From: Pontibacter liquoris
Lineage (GTDB): Bacteria > Bacteroidota > Bacteroidia > Cytophagales > Hymenobacteraceae
Length of the DNA stretch: 64,000 nt
NCBI RefSeq assembly: GCF_022758235.1
Contig: NZ_JALEBG010000001.1
Location: 2,108,001 to 2,172,000 of the forward strand
Direction of reading: 5' to 3'
Shown here: piece by piece, positions 6,737 through 15,563 of the stretch
Numbering within the stretch: position 1 is the first letter of the stretch
Layout: the number at the start of each line of letters is the position of its first letter
Program-made: the position numbers and the translations under genes
The notes under the pieces: model-generated
Told to the model about the DNA's origin: nothing
The model's database searches: none
What the model saw: the letters and a program-made list of their open reading frames with translations, nothing else

Positions 6737-9181
6737 TTGAGACCACGATTATACATATCCGCCCTCATATTAACAATTTTATATTTGAGCGGCTGCGTGC
6801 CTACCAAAAACCTTGGGCCTAACGAACAGCTTTTAGTAGGTATACAGCCCCAGGGCCTCGAGCATATTGATCCGGCTGCTATTGAGGCGCTTTACCAGCA
6901 ACAACCCAACCGTTTAGTGCTGGGCACAGCACCATACTTATCGCTTTATTATTTCGGTAAAAAGTTTTACGATCCGCAGAAAATTCAGGAGCGTATAACG
7001 CGGCTCGATCAGAAAATAGCGGAGAAAGTGGCCAAGGTGGGCAACGATTCGACCAAAGCCCGCAAGATCCGCGACCGCATCAATAGCCGCATCGACAGGC
7101 TGCAGAAGAAAAAGAAAGAAGGTAATTTCCTGATGCAGGTGGGCGAGCCGCCGGCCATTTACGACTCTACGCTGATGGCCGCGACCATCGACCAGGTGGA
7201 TATCTACCTCAACTCCAAAGGCTATTTTAACCACACCGCTTCGTACCGGAAAGATGTCAAAAAAGACAAACTGGTCACTGTTACCCTGACAATCGACGAG
7301 AATGCTCCCTACCGCTACGCCAACTTCAGTTACCGCATTCCGGACCCGGGGGTGCTGCAGCTGATAAAGTCGGCAGAGCCGCGCTCGCTCCTTAAGCCCG
7401 GCGAGATTTATGACGAGGATGTGCTGACCCAGGAACGTGACCGGCTGTATGAGCTGCTCAAGAATAATGGCTATTATGATTTTGCCCGTGCCTTCATTGA
7501 ATTTGAGGTGGATACCAGCTATGCCGAAAATACGGCCCGCATTACTACGCTGGTAAAGAACCCGGAAACCGATTCGGCACACCATGCCTACAGCATCAAC
7601 AACGTATACTTTAAAACCGATAACGACCGCTTTGGCGTGGGCCGCGATACGCTCACCTATAACAACATCCGGTATATTTCTTACGATCTGCGCTACTCTC
7701 CCAAGGTGCTCGATAAGAAAGTGGACATCCTGCCCGGCCAGCTTTTCAGCCAGATGCGCACCAGCGTCACACAGCGCAAACTCGCCGACCTGGACGTGTT
7801 TCAGTTTAACAATATCTTATACAATAAAGTAAAACCCACCTCCGATACCACCAACCCATACCTGCTGGATGCCTATATCAATGCCGTACCTTCTAAAAAA
7901 TACCAGGAAACGACAGAACTGGGCCTGAACTTTACCGAGCGTCGGCCAGGGCCTTTTTCAAGTATAAACCTGCGGATTCGGAATATTTTTGGCGGCGCCG
8001 AGAACCTGGACATTGGCCTGCATGGCGGTTATGAAGGGCAGATCAGCCTGGCCACTCCCAACCAAACGGTGATGATCAAGGAGTATGGCGCCGATATCGC
8101 CCTTTCAATTCCCACGATCCTATTGCCCTTCGGGGGCCGCAACCTGCTGACGCCCTATTATCCCAGAACGCGCATCGTGGCCAGCTACGACAAAGTGGAC
8201 CGCCAGGAATACATCCGGTCCAACTACCAGCTCAACCTGGATTATATTTGGCAGAAGTCCCGCAGGGCCTTGCAGCCGCCTACGCTGCAGTTTATACTAT
8301 CGCCAGTAAACCTGAGCATCGTGCAGACAGATACCATCTCGCCGGAGTTTCAGGCCAGCCTGGAGAAGTATAGCCAGGGAAGCCGCTCGCTGATCAAGAG
8401 TTTTGAGAGCGCGTTTCTCACTTACATGTCTTTTAATGTGATCTACAACACGAATGACTTTACCCAGACGCGCAATGCCCGCTATATCCGGACGCTGGTA
8501 GAAGCAGGCGGCCTGACCCGGGAGTTGGGCCTCGATATCAAGCCGGGCGATCTGCAAACGTTCCAGTACGCCAAGTTTAACCCCGACTACAGACGGTATA
8601 TTCCGCTGGGTGGCGGCCAGTATTTTGTGTACCGGGTAAATGCCGGCGTTGCCTCGCCCCTGTTTGGTACCGGCGTACTGCCCTATGATAAATACTTTTT
8701 TGCCGGTGGTTCTTCCAGCGTGCGTGCCTGGCAATCCAGGCGGTTGGGGCCGGGCTCGTATGCCACCGAGAACGTGGTGTATGAAAATGGCCAGCTCGTA
8801 TCCAAACGCGATTTTGCAGTGGAGCAACCCGGCGAGGTGCTGCTGGAAGGCAGCGCGGAATACCGGTTCAATATTTTCAGTTTCCTCAATGGCGCCCTGT
8901 TTGTGGATGCCGGTAATGTGTGGTGGCTCAAAAAGGAAGAGACAAAGCCGGGGGCTGATTTTGCCTTCAACAGGTTTTACAAAGAGCTGGCTGTGGGCAC
9001 CGGCTTCGGCATCCGCTTCGATTTATCGGTGGTGGTGCTGCGCTTCGACCTGGCCACGAAAGTATATGATCCGGCAGGCATCAACGGCGAAAAATTTGTA
9101 TTGGACAACTTCCGGTTCTCCGAATTTTTTACCCGCAACAACCAAAGCTCGCTCAACATCGGAATCGGCTATCCATTCTAA
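6737..9181 (+). CDS. tamL: TamL, lipoprotein variant of the Omp85 protein TamA
   Basis: Omp85-superfamily outer-membrane protein of 814 aa. The N-terminus carries a lipoprotein signal with lipobox LSGC (Cys20), the feature that distinguishes the Bacteroidota TamL from TamA. Periplasmic POTRA-like domains occupy roughly residues 25-400 (for example the YLNSKGYFNHTASYRKDV repeat), and the C-terminal half is the 16-stranded barrel with the conserved loop motif GGSSSVRAWQSRRLGPGSY and the C-terminal FGIRFDLSVVVLRFDLA and NIGIGYPF strands. Established: TamA/TamL work with TamB in outer-membrane biogenesis. No tamB is adjacent. Start codon TTG at 6737. The neighbouring divergent TrmH-family gene is only 14 bp away. 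A strong terminator follows the stop codon. Confidence 0.9.
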   Translation: MRPRLYISALILTILYLSGCVPTKNLGPNEQLLVGIQPQGLEHIDPAAIEALYQQQPNRLVLGTAPYLSLYYFGKKFYDPQKIQERITRLDQKIAEKVAKVGNDSTKARKIRDRINSRIDRLQKKKKEGNFLMQVGEPPAIYDSTLMAATIDQVDIYLNSKGYFNHTASYRKDVKKDKLVTVTLTIDENAPYRYANFSYRIPDPGVLQLIKSAEPRSLLKPGEIYDEDVLTQERDRLYELLKNNGYYDFARAFIEFEVDTSYAENTARITTLVKNPETDSAHHAYSINNVYFKTDNDRFGVGRDTLTYNNIRYISYDLRYSPKVLDKKVDILPGQLFSQMRTSVTQRKLADLDVFQFNNILYNKVKPTSDTTNPYLLDAYINAVPSKKYQETTELGLNFTERRPGPFSSINLRIRNIFGGAENLDIGLHGGYEGQISLATPNQTVMIKEYGADIALSIPTILLPFGGRNLLTPYYPRTRIVASYDKVDRQEYIRSNYQLNLDYIWQKSRRALQPPTLQFILSPVNLSIVQTDTISPEFQASLEKYSQGSRSLIKSFESAFLTYMSFNVIYNTNDFTQTRNARYIRTLVEAGGLTRELGLDIKPGDLQTFQYAKFNPDYRRYIPLGGGQYFVYRVNAGVASPLFGTGVLPYDKYFFAGGSSSVRAWQSRRLGPGSYATENVVYENGQLVSKRDFAVEQPGEVLLEGSAEYRFNIFSFLNGALFVDAGNVWWLKKEETKPGADFAFNRFYKELAVGTGFGIRFDLSVVVLRFDLATKVYDPAGINGEKFVLDNFRFSEFFTRNNQSSLNIGIGYPF

Positions 9182-9199
9182 AATCTCTTAGCCTGACAT

Positions 9200-9238
9200 A
9201 AAAAAGGAGCCTTACCAATCTGGTAAGGCTCCTTTTTT
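9200..9238. terminator. Bidirectional terminator between TamL and E1 dehydrogenase genes
   Basis: AAAAAAGGAGCCTTACC (9200-9216) pairs with GGTAAGGCTCCTTTTTT (9222-9238): 17 bp, 5-nt loop, T runs on both strands. Confidence 0.9.
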
Positions 9239-9275
9239 ATACTTCTAAATTGGTTGAATCCGCGGAAAAGACTAC

Positions 9276-11354
9276 TTAATACTGTAGGAGCTCGGCTATA
9301 CTTGTAGCCACTTTCTCCGGATTAGGCAGCATCATTTTCTCTAGCTCCACATTCAGCGGAATGGCCGGCAGGTTGTCTGCTCCCAAAGTATAAATGGGGG
9401 CATCAAGCTGCTGGAAACAGTCTTTGGACAAGCGGCCCGCCAGCGACTCGGCAAAGGAGTTCATCAGCGGTTCCTCCGTCAGCACAAGCGCTTTGCCATG
9501 GCGCACCACCGAAGCGCGGACTGTCTCATAATCCAACGGGTTGAGGGTGCGCAGGTCCACAATTTCAATGCTTCCGGGGAATTGCTTTGCCGCAGTTTTG
9601 GCCCAGTACACGCCCATACCGTACGTGATCACAGTCAGGCTGTTTCCCAACCGCATTTGCTCTGCATCAGCTTGCTGCACAATATTAGCTTTGCCGAGCG
9701 GCAGGATATAATTCTGAGCGGGTTCCAGGGTTTTCGCATCCTCTGTGCCGGCCACCTTCGACCAGTAAATGCCTTTGTGCTCCAGCATCACCACCGGGTT
9801 AGGGTCCAGGAAAGCCGCTTTCATCAGGCCTTTCATATCGGCGGCGTTGCTCGGGAACACCACTTTGATGCCCCGGATGGTGAGCAGCGTGGATTCTATA
9901 CTTCCGGAGTGATACGGGCCGCCGCCGCCGTACGCGCCAATCGGCACCCGGATCAGCGCCTGCACCGGGAACTTACCATTAGACAGGTAGCAACTTTTCG
10001 AAAGCTCTTCCACCAGCTGGTTCATGCCCGGCCAGATATAATCGGCAAACTGGATCTCCACAATCGCTTTGGCTCCTACCGCCGACATGCCCGCCGTGGA
10101 ACCCACAATATACGCTTCCTGAATCGGGGTATTGAACACGCGGGCATCGCCATACTTCCTGGCCAGCAGCGCAGCCTCCCGGAACACACCACCCAGTTCG
10201 CCGCCCACATCCTGGCCGTAGAACAAGGCCTCCGGATAAGTGCGCAGAATATCATCCACTGCGTGCAGGGCAGCATCCACCATCGTGGTCCGTTCGGCGC
10301 CGGCCGGGCTTCGCTCCCCTTTTTCTTCGGTTACCGGTGTGGGTGCAAACTCATGCTGATTGTAAGTAGCCGGAGCAGGGTCCGGGGCATTCAACGCGCG
10401 CGTGTAGTCTTCGGCTACCGTTTGAATAGCTTCCTGCTCCAGCTGGGTTATCTTTTCTTCGGTAACATCGGCCTCCAGCAGCGCTTGCTTCATTTTGGGA
10501 AGCGGATCGTTTAGGGCATGCTGGTTCAGGTTGTCGCCACGGTACCACTCCCGGCGCACTCCCGAAGTATGATGGCCCAGCAAAGGCACTTTGGCGTGCA
10601 CCAGGATGGGTTTGCGGACCTGCCGCGCATACGCAAAGGCGACCCGCATGCCTTCATACGATTCAATAAAGTCGGAGCCGTCAACACGCAGGCGCTCCAT
10701 TCCTTTAAAGCCCGCAGCATACTCGTAGGCATCCATGGCACGCATTTCCTTGCCCGTGGCCGAAATACCCCAGTCGTTGTCCTGCACCAGGTATACAATG
10801 GGCAGGCCTTTGAGCACCGCCATCTGGAAAGCTTCCGCTACTTCGCCTTCAGTCACAGAACCATCGCCTAAGGAGCAAAGCACCACCGGTTTCTGGTCGT
10901 CCTTTAGCAATCCCTGGTTTTCGAGATACGCCACGCCGTGCGCCATACCTGTTGCCGGAATAGCCTGCATGCCCGTGGCCGAACTCTGGTGCGGGATGAT
11001 GGGGAAACCTTCGCGCTTTAAGGACGGATGCCCATAGTAGGTGCGACCGCCCGAGAACGGATCATCGGCCTTGGCCATGAGCTGCAGCATGAGTTCATAG
11101 GGCTGCAGGCCTAGGCCTAACAAAACGGATTCATCGCGGTAATAGAGCGAAGCATAATCGTAAGGCTGCAGCTGAAAGGCCGTGGCCAGCTGAATGGCCT
11201 CATGTCCCCGCGAGGTGCTGTGCACATACTTGCTGCAGATGGTTCTATTTTCTTCGTAGGTGTCTGCCATGGTTTTGGCAGTAAACATGAGCCGGTAAGC
11301 TTTTTGGAGCAGGGTGACGTCCAGCTTAACGGCTTCCAATATATCTTTAGACAT
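9276..11354 (-). CDS. Fused alpha/beta E1 component of a 2-oxoacid dehydrogenase complex (branched-chain type)
   Basis: Thiamine-diphosphate-dependent decarboxylase of a 2-oxoacid dehydrogenase complex; it decarboxylates branched-chain 2-oxoacids or pyruvate and passes the acyl group to a lipoylated E2. The alpha half (about 1-330) has the ThDP motif GDGSVTEGE (163-171) ending at Asn193 in VQDNDWGIS. A Pro/Thr-rich linker (about 335-350) leads into the beta half (about 355-692) with GQDVGGELGGVF, VGSTAGMSAVGAKAIVEIQFADY and the C-terminal transketolase domain GKALVLTEEPL. The single-polypeptide fusion is common in Bacteroidota. No E2 or E3 gene is adjacent. It is divergent from hemF; the 295-bp spacer holds a heptamer repeat element. 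The substrate cannot be decided from sequence alone. Confidence 0.9.
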   Translation of the reverse strand: MSKDILEAVKLDVTLLQKAYRLMFTAKTMADTYEENRTICSKYVHSTSRGHEAIQLATAFQLQPYDYASLYYRDESVLLGLGLQPYELMLQLMAKADDPFSGGRTYYGHPSLKREGFPIIPHQSSATGMQAIPATGMAHGVAYLENQGLLKDDQKPVVLCSLGDGSVTEGEVAEAFQMAVLKGLPIVYLVQDNDWGISATGKEMRAMDAYEYAAGFKGMERLRVDGSDFIESYEGMRVAFAYARQVRKPILVHAKVPLLGHHTSGVRREWYRGDNLNQHALNDPLPKMKQALLEADVTEEKITQLEQEAIQTVAEDYTRALNAPDPAPATYNQHEFAPTPVTEEKGERSPAGAERTTMVDAALHAVDDILRTYPEALFYGQDVGGELGGVFREAALLARKYGDARVFNTPIQEAYIVGSTAGMSAVGAKAIVEIQFADYIWPGMNQLVEELSKSCYLSNGKFPVQALIRVPIGAYGGGGPYHSGSIESTLLTIRGIKVVFPSNAADMKGLMKAAFLDPNPVVMLEHKGIYWSKVAGTEDAKTLEPAQNYILPLGKANIVQQADAEQMRLGNSLTVITYGMGVYWAKTAAKQFPGSIEIVDLRTLNPLDYETVRASVVRHGKALVLTEEPLMNSFAESLAGRLSKDCFQQLDAPIYTLGADNLPAIPLNVELEKMMLPNPEKVATSIAELLQY

Positions 11355-11441
11355 AAGTTCTGGTTCTTTTGGCCGAATTTACGAAATAATAGGCTTTTCC
11401 TAAAATACGAGAAGGGCTGCGGTAGAACGGGTATAATTCGG

Positions 11442-11449
11442 TAATTTTG
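11442..11449 (+). promoter_or_regulatory. Candidate promoter -7 box, hemF side
   Basis: TAATTTTG matches the Bacteroidota -7 consensus TAnnTTTG exactly. Transcription from here would give hemF a leader of about 195 nt containing the whole heptamer repeat element. No good -33 TTTG at 19-21 nt is visible. Confidence 0.4.
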
Positions 11450-11462
11450 CCCCTACTTAGCC

Positions 11463-11647
11463 AAAAGACACAGGACAAAGGACTTTCTGTTCCGGGCATT
11501 CGTTACGCTATACTTGCCTTTGCTCTTTTTGCTATGGCGTAAGATTTATCATAGCAATGAATGTTGCCTGAAACATACGAAAGCTGTTCTATTCTGAAGT
11601 CTTTGGTCATTTGTCTACTATCTAATGTCTAGCATCTAACGTCTAAA
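11463..11647. repeat. Facing heptamer repeat element A (between E1 dehydrogenase and hemF)
   Basis: Left array: three 7-bp units ending in GAC (AAAAGAC, ACAGGAC, AAAGGAC; 11463-11483). Right array: seven 7-bp units beginning RTC in exact register (GTCTTTG, GTCATTT, GTCTACT, ATCTAAT, GTCTAGC, ATCTAAC, GTCTAAA; 11599-11647), ending 2 nt before the hemF ATG. The arrays are mutually inverted (GAC versus GTC). The core holds an 8-bp inverted repeat TTGCTATG (11529-11536) / CATAGCAA (11550-11557). Two similar elements occur at 26933 and 57817. Confidence 0.75.
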
Positions 11648-11649
11648 AA

Positions 11650-12549
11650 ATGTTCAGAGAAGAAGTGGAGGCGTTTATGCGCCAGTTTCAATCCGATTTG
11701 TGCCAGGCGCTGGAGCGCTGCGATGGTGGCGCCACGTTCAGTACCGATACCTGGGAACATGCCGAAGAAGGCGGCGGCATCTCGCGTGTGATACAGGGCG
11801 GCAATGTACTTGAAAAAGGCGGCGTGAATTTCTCAGCCGTGAAAGGACAGCTTTCGCCCCAGTTTCTGAAGATGCTCGAAATGCCGGATGCCAACTACTT
11901 TGCAACAGGTGTTTCGGTGGTGCTGCACCCCCACAGCCCCATGGTGCCCATTACCCACATGAATGTGCGTTACTTTGAGGGCGGCAATGGCCAGGCCTGG
12001 TTTGGCGGGGGCATCGACCTGACCCCCATTTATGTTGACCTGGCGCAGGCACAGGCCTTTCACGAGCAAATGAAGGCAGTATGCGACCGGCATCATCCCA
12101 GCTATTATGCCGAGTTCAAGAAATGGGCGGATGATTATTTCTACAACCAGCACCGCGACGAAACCCGGGGTGTGGGCGGCATTTTCTTCGACCGCCTGAT
12201 GGCTACCGACGAGATAAGTATAGCCGAGCGCTTTGCCTTTGTGCGGGATGTAGCCTATGCCTTTGCTCCATTCTATACTTCGATCATGAACCAGAACCGC
12301 GATTTGCCTTATGGCGAGCGCGAAAAGCAGTGGCAGCTGATGCGCCGCGGCCGCTACGTGGAATTTAACCTGGTCTATGACCGGGGTACCAAGTTCGGGC
12401 TGCTCACCAAAGGACGCATCGAATCGATTCTGATGAGTTTGCCGAGTTTGGCTTCCTGGGAATACAATTTTATTCCGGAGCCCGGCAGCCCAGAAGAAAA
12501 AACGCAGCATTACCTCAAAAAGGAAATTGACTGGCTAAGGGTGCAGTAA
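11650..12549 (+). CDS. hemF: Oxygen-dependent coproporphyrinogen III oxidase
   Basis: Haem biosynthesis enzyme that uses O2 to convert coproporphyrinogen III to protoporphyrinogen IX; cytoplasmic homodimer. At 299 aa it is full length. Family signatures seen are WEHAEEGGGISRVIQGG, the block SPMVPITHMNVRYFE, WFGGGIDLTPIYV, RDETRGVGGIFFD and the C-terminal EFNLVYDRGTKFGL followed by RIESILMSLPSLASWEY. Presence of HemF indicates aerobic growth. The start at 11650 lies 2 nt after a 7-bp repeat array, so the ribosome-binding region is itself part of the repeat element. The PAP2 gene starts 2 bp after its stop codon, suggesting co-transcription with the genes downstream. Confidence 0.96.
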   Translation: MFREEVEAFMRQFQSDLCQALERCDGGATFSTDTWEHAEEGGGISRVIQGGNVLEKGGVNFSAVKGQLSPQFLKMLEMPDANYFATGVSVVLHPHSPMVPITHMNVRYFEGGNGQAWFGGGIDLTPIYVDLAQAQAFHEQMKAVCDRHHPSYYAEFKKWADDYFYNQHRDETRGVGGIFFDRLMATDEISIAERFAFVRDVAYAFAPFYTSIMNQNRDLPYGEREKQWQLMRRGRYVEFNLVYDRGTKFGLLTKGRIESILMSLPSLASWEYNFIPEPGSPEEKTQHYLKKEIDWLRVQ

Positions 12550-12551
12550 GC

Positions 12552-13127
12552 ATGGTGGAAGCATTGGAGAAGCTCGACAAGGAGCTGTTCATTTACATCA
12601 ATGGTCTGCACAGTACCTTCTGGGACGGCTTTATGATCTTTATGTCGGAGAAACTGGTCTGGATCCCGTTTTATCTGGCTATTATCGGGTACCTTGTTTT
12701 CCGCTACCGCCGGCAAAGCATTCCCATGCTGCTGCTGGTACTAACCGCTATCGGGCTTTCGGATTTTATTGCTTCCGGCATTTTCAAGCCATACTTTACC
12801 CGTCTGCGTCCCTGCCATGACCCCGAGCTGGCGGCTGTCATCAACATTGTAAAAGGCTGTGGCGGGCAGTTTGGCTTTATGTCCTCGCATGCGGCTACCA
12901 CGTTTGCTTTGGCCGTATTTTTTAATCTCGTGCTACCGGATCGTTACCTGCTTTTCAAGATCGTACTGGTTACCTGGGCGGTGCTGATCTGCTACAGCCG
13001 GGTATACCTGGGTGTCCATTACCCGACAGACGTACTTGCCGGCGCATTAGTGGGCACTTTGATGGCGTATCTGGCGGCGCTTGGCTATAGGTACCTGGTG
13101 AACAAATTTCCCTACTTTTACCGTTAA
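12552..13127 (+). CDS. PAP2-family membrane phosphatase
   Basis: Integral membrane acid phosphatase, probably acting on undecaprenyl pyrophosphate or lipid phosphates at the periplasmic face. The three PAP2 motifs are present: KPYFTRLRP (KxxxxxxRP), a SSHA block (MSSHAATTFALA) in place of PSGH, and SRVYLGVHYPTD (SRxxxxxHxxxD). Five or six hydrophobic helices are visible in 191 aa. The gene follows hemF by 2 bp and precedes the TonB receptor gene. An Ala follows the catalytic His (SSHA rather than SGH), a usual variant. Whether it is a UppP-type or lipid A phosphatase cannot be told. Confidence 0.9.
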   Translation: MVEALEKLDKELFIYINGLHSTFWDGFMIFMSEKLVWIPFYLAIIGYLVFRYRRQSIPMLLLVLTAIGLSDFIASGIFKPYFTRLRPCHDPELAAVINIVKGCGGQFGFMSSHAATTFALAVFFNLVLPDRYLLFKIVLVTWAVLICYSRVYLGVHYPTDVLAGALVGTLMAYLAALGYRYLVNKFPYFYR

Positions 13128-13163
13128 ACCTTTGGCAGCGAAAGCTGTTCTTTTCCTGTTTAT

Positions 13164-13170
13164 AAAGGAG
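13164..13170 (+). promoter_or_regulatory. Ribosome-binding site supporting the TTG start of the TonB receptor
   Basis: AAAGGAG lies 9 nt before TTG 13180. It favours that start over TTG 13132, which would put 16 extra residues before the signal peptide. Confidence 0.4.
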
Positions 13171-13179
13171 CGTTACGGT

Positions 13180-15561
13180 TTGCGCAAAAGCATCATCATA
13201 CCTTATTTATTCTTGATTTGCCTTGTACTGCTGCTGGCATGGCCGGCGGCAGCACAGGAGCGTTTCCGGCTGAGCGGGCACGTAACCGATGCATCTACCG
13301 GCGAAGCCCTGGCTGGCGCTGCCGTCGGGCTAAAGGAACTGCCCGGCACCGGTGCTGTAACCGATGTAAGCGGCAACTATACTTTTGTGGCACCGGCTGG
13401 CTCCTACACCCTCACGGCAAACTACATTGGCTATGCGCCCTGGCAGCAGCTGCTGCAATTGCAAAACGATCAGCAGCGCAATATCCGGCTCTCCGCCACA
13501 ACCTATGGCGTGCAGGAAGTGGAGGTAACTGCCACCCGCCAGCCGCCGCTCACCCAAACCGCTGCCATGGGGCAGCTGGAACTCCCCCTGGAGACCCTTA
13601 AAACCCTGCCCGTGCTTTTTGGTGAACAGGACATCCTTAAAACCGTGCAGCTGCTGCCCGGCGTAAAGGCAGGTGGTGAGGGCAGCACGGGCTTTTATGT
13701 GCGTGGCGGCGGCGCCGATCAGAATCTGGTGCTGCTGGATGGCGCTACTGTATACAACCCCGGGCACCTTCTAAATTTCTTTTCCGTCTTTAACGCAGAT
13801 GCGCTCGAAAGCACCACGCTCATCAAAGGAAGTATGCCTGCGAAATATGGTGGCCGCCTTTCGTCGGTGCTGGATATCGGCATGAAATCAGGCGACCTTT
13901 CGAAGTATAAAGCGGAAGGCGGCATTGGGCTGATTTCCTCGCGGCTGATCTTGCAGGGGCCAATCGTGAAAGAAAAAGCCGCCTTTCTGCTCTCCGGGCG
14001 CCGCACCTACATGGATGTGCTGTTTAACCCCTTCCTTAAAAATACCGAGCAGGGCGGCGTGCCCTTCTATTTTTATGACCTGAACGGAAAGCTGAGTTAT
14101 ACCCTCTCGCCTAAAGACCGTTTGTTTCTGAGCGGCTACTATGGGCGCGATGCCGGCAGCCTCAAACTGTCCGACGGCCGTTTCAGCTCCGACTTTTTCT
14201 GGGGCAATGGCACGGCTACGGCTCGCTGGAACCACCTGTTTTCGGATAAACTTTTCCTGAACCTGTCGGCTGTGCTGAGCAAGTATGATTTTCAGTTCGG
14301 CTGGGATTATGGCGGCTTCAATACTAAGGTGCAAACGGGCGTGCGCGATCAAAGCCTGCACCTGGACCTGAATTATACCCCGAATGTGCGGCACCACCTG
14401 CAGTATGGCTTGCAGTATACGTATCACCGGCTGCAACCCCGCACGGGCGAGGCACAAAATGAGCAGGGACAGAATTTCGCCACGGACCGGCTCGTCGCCA
14501 AGTATGGGCACGAAGCAGCCGTATATCTCTCAGATGAGTGGCATGTGACCGATAAGGTGCTGCTGAGCCTGGGGTTGCGCAACAGCTATTTCCGGCAGGC
14601 AGGCCCCTTTACCCTCTACCGCTTTAACGCAGAACAGCTCGTAACAGACTCTACCTCCTATGGCCGGGGCGAGAAAGTAAAGCAGTACCAGGCGCTGGAA
14701 CCACGCATCGCATTTAAATATGAACTAAGCAAGCAAGCTTCGCTGAAGGCTGGCTTTACACAATCTGCACAGTACGTGCACCTGGTCTCGAATGCTTATA
14801 CAACCCTGCCGCTGGATGTATGGGTGCCGAGTTCGGCGCTGGTGGCGCCGCAACGTGCAACGCAGTATGCGCTGGGCTATTTCCGGAGTATGAAAGAAAA
14901 CAGGTATGAGGGTTCGGTGGAAGTATACTATAAAACCATGAAAAGCCAGCTCGAGTACCGCGAGGGCTTTGTGCCCGGCCCCAGCAACCGCGACCTGGAG
15001 TATGAATTTGTGACCGGCCGTGGCCGCTCGTATGGCGTTGAGCTTTTTGTCCGTAAAAACCTTGGCGACCTGCAGGGCTGGCTGGGCTATACTCTGTCGC
15101 GCACCACCCGTACGTTTCCGGCGCTGAATGCGGGCAATACCTTCCCGGCGCGCTTCGACCGCCGCCACGACCTCTCGCTGGTGGCCAGTTACAAGTATAA
15201 CGCACATTGGACCTTTGGGGGCACCTTTGTGTATGGCACCGGCCAGGCCACCACGCTTCCCTCCCGCCGCTACCTGATAGAAGGCAATGTGGTATACCAG
15301 TACGGTGAGCGCAACAGCTTCCGGATGCAGCCATTTCACCGCCTGGACCTGGCTGCTACCCTGGCCGGCAAAGACCATAAATATTTTAAATCGAGCTGGA
15401 CCTTTTCTATTTACAACGTGTATGGCCGTCAGAATCCTTTTTTATACTACATCGATAGCGAAGGCGAACCTTACAGCGGCAGCATAAAGCTGCAGGCCAA
15501 AAAGGTGTCGATCATTCCTTTTCCGCTGCCCTCCGTTACCTGGAACTTTAACTGGCTGTAA
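13180..15561 (+). CDS. TonB-dependent outer-membrane receptor with CarboxypepD_reg-like domain
   Basis: Ligand-gated outer-membrane transporter driven by TonB. The signal peptide (KSIIIPYLFLICLVLLLAWPAAAQ) is followed by a carboxypeptidase-regulatory-like domain (about residues 30-110 of the mature region: HVTDASTGEALAGAAVGL), a plug domain (LPVLFGEQDILKTVQLLPG, VRGGGADQNLVLLDGATVYNP) and a 22-strand barrel ending in LPSVTWNFNWL. The reading frame extends to TTG 13132, but TTG 13180 gives a normal signal peptide and has a ribosome-binding site. The next gene, 2 bp downstream, encodes a DUF4249 lipoprotein, the standard partner of this receptor subclass. The ligand is unknown; there is no SusD, so it is not a classic polysaccharide utilisation pair. 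Confidence 0.92.
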   Translation: MRKSIIIPYLFLICLVLLLAWPAAAQERFRLSGHVTDASTGEALAGAAVGLKELPGTGAVTDVSGNYTFVAPAGSYTLTANYIGYAPWQQLLQLQNDQQRNIRLSATTYGVQEVEVTATRQPPLTQTAAMGQLELPLETLKTLPVLFGEQDILKTVQLLPGVKAGGEGSTGFYVRGGGADQNLVLLDGATVYNPGHLLNFFSVFNADALESTTLIKGSMPAKYGGRLSSVLDIGMKSGDLSKYKAEGGIGLISSRLILQGPIVKEKAAFLLSGRRTYMDVLFNPFLKNTEQGGVPFYFYDLNGKLSYTLSPKDRLFLSGYYGRDAGSLKLSDGRFSSDFFWGNGTATARWNHLFSDKLFLNLSAVLSKYDFQFGWDYGGFNTKVQTGVRDQSLHLDLNYTPNVRHHLQYGLQYTYHRLQPRTGEAQNEQGQNFATDRLVAKYGHEAAVYLSDEWHVTDKVLLSLGLRNSYFRQAGPFTLYRFNAEQLVTDSTSYGRGEKVKQYQALEPRIAFKYELSKQASLKAGFTQSAQYVHLVSNAYTTLPLDVWVPSSALVAPQRATQYALGYFRSMKENRYEGSVEVYYKTMKSQLEYREGFVPGPSNRDLEYEFVTGRGRSYGVELFVRKNLGDLQGWLGYTLSRTTRTFPALNAGNTFPARFDRRHDLSLVASYKYNAHWTFGGTFVYGTGQATTLPSRRYLIEGNVVYQYGERNSFRMQPFHRLDLAATLAGKDHKYFKSSWTFSIYNVYGRQNPFLYYIDSEGEPYSGSIKLQAKKVSIIPFPLPSVTWNFNWL

Positions 15562-15563
15562 CT

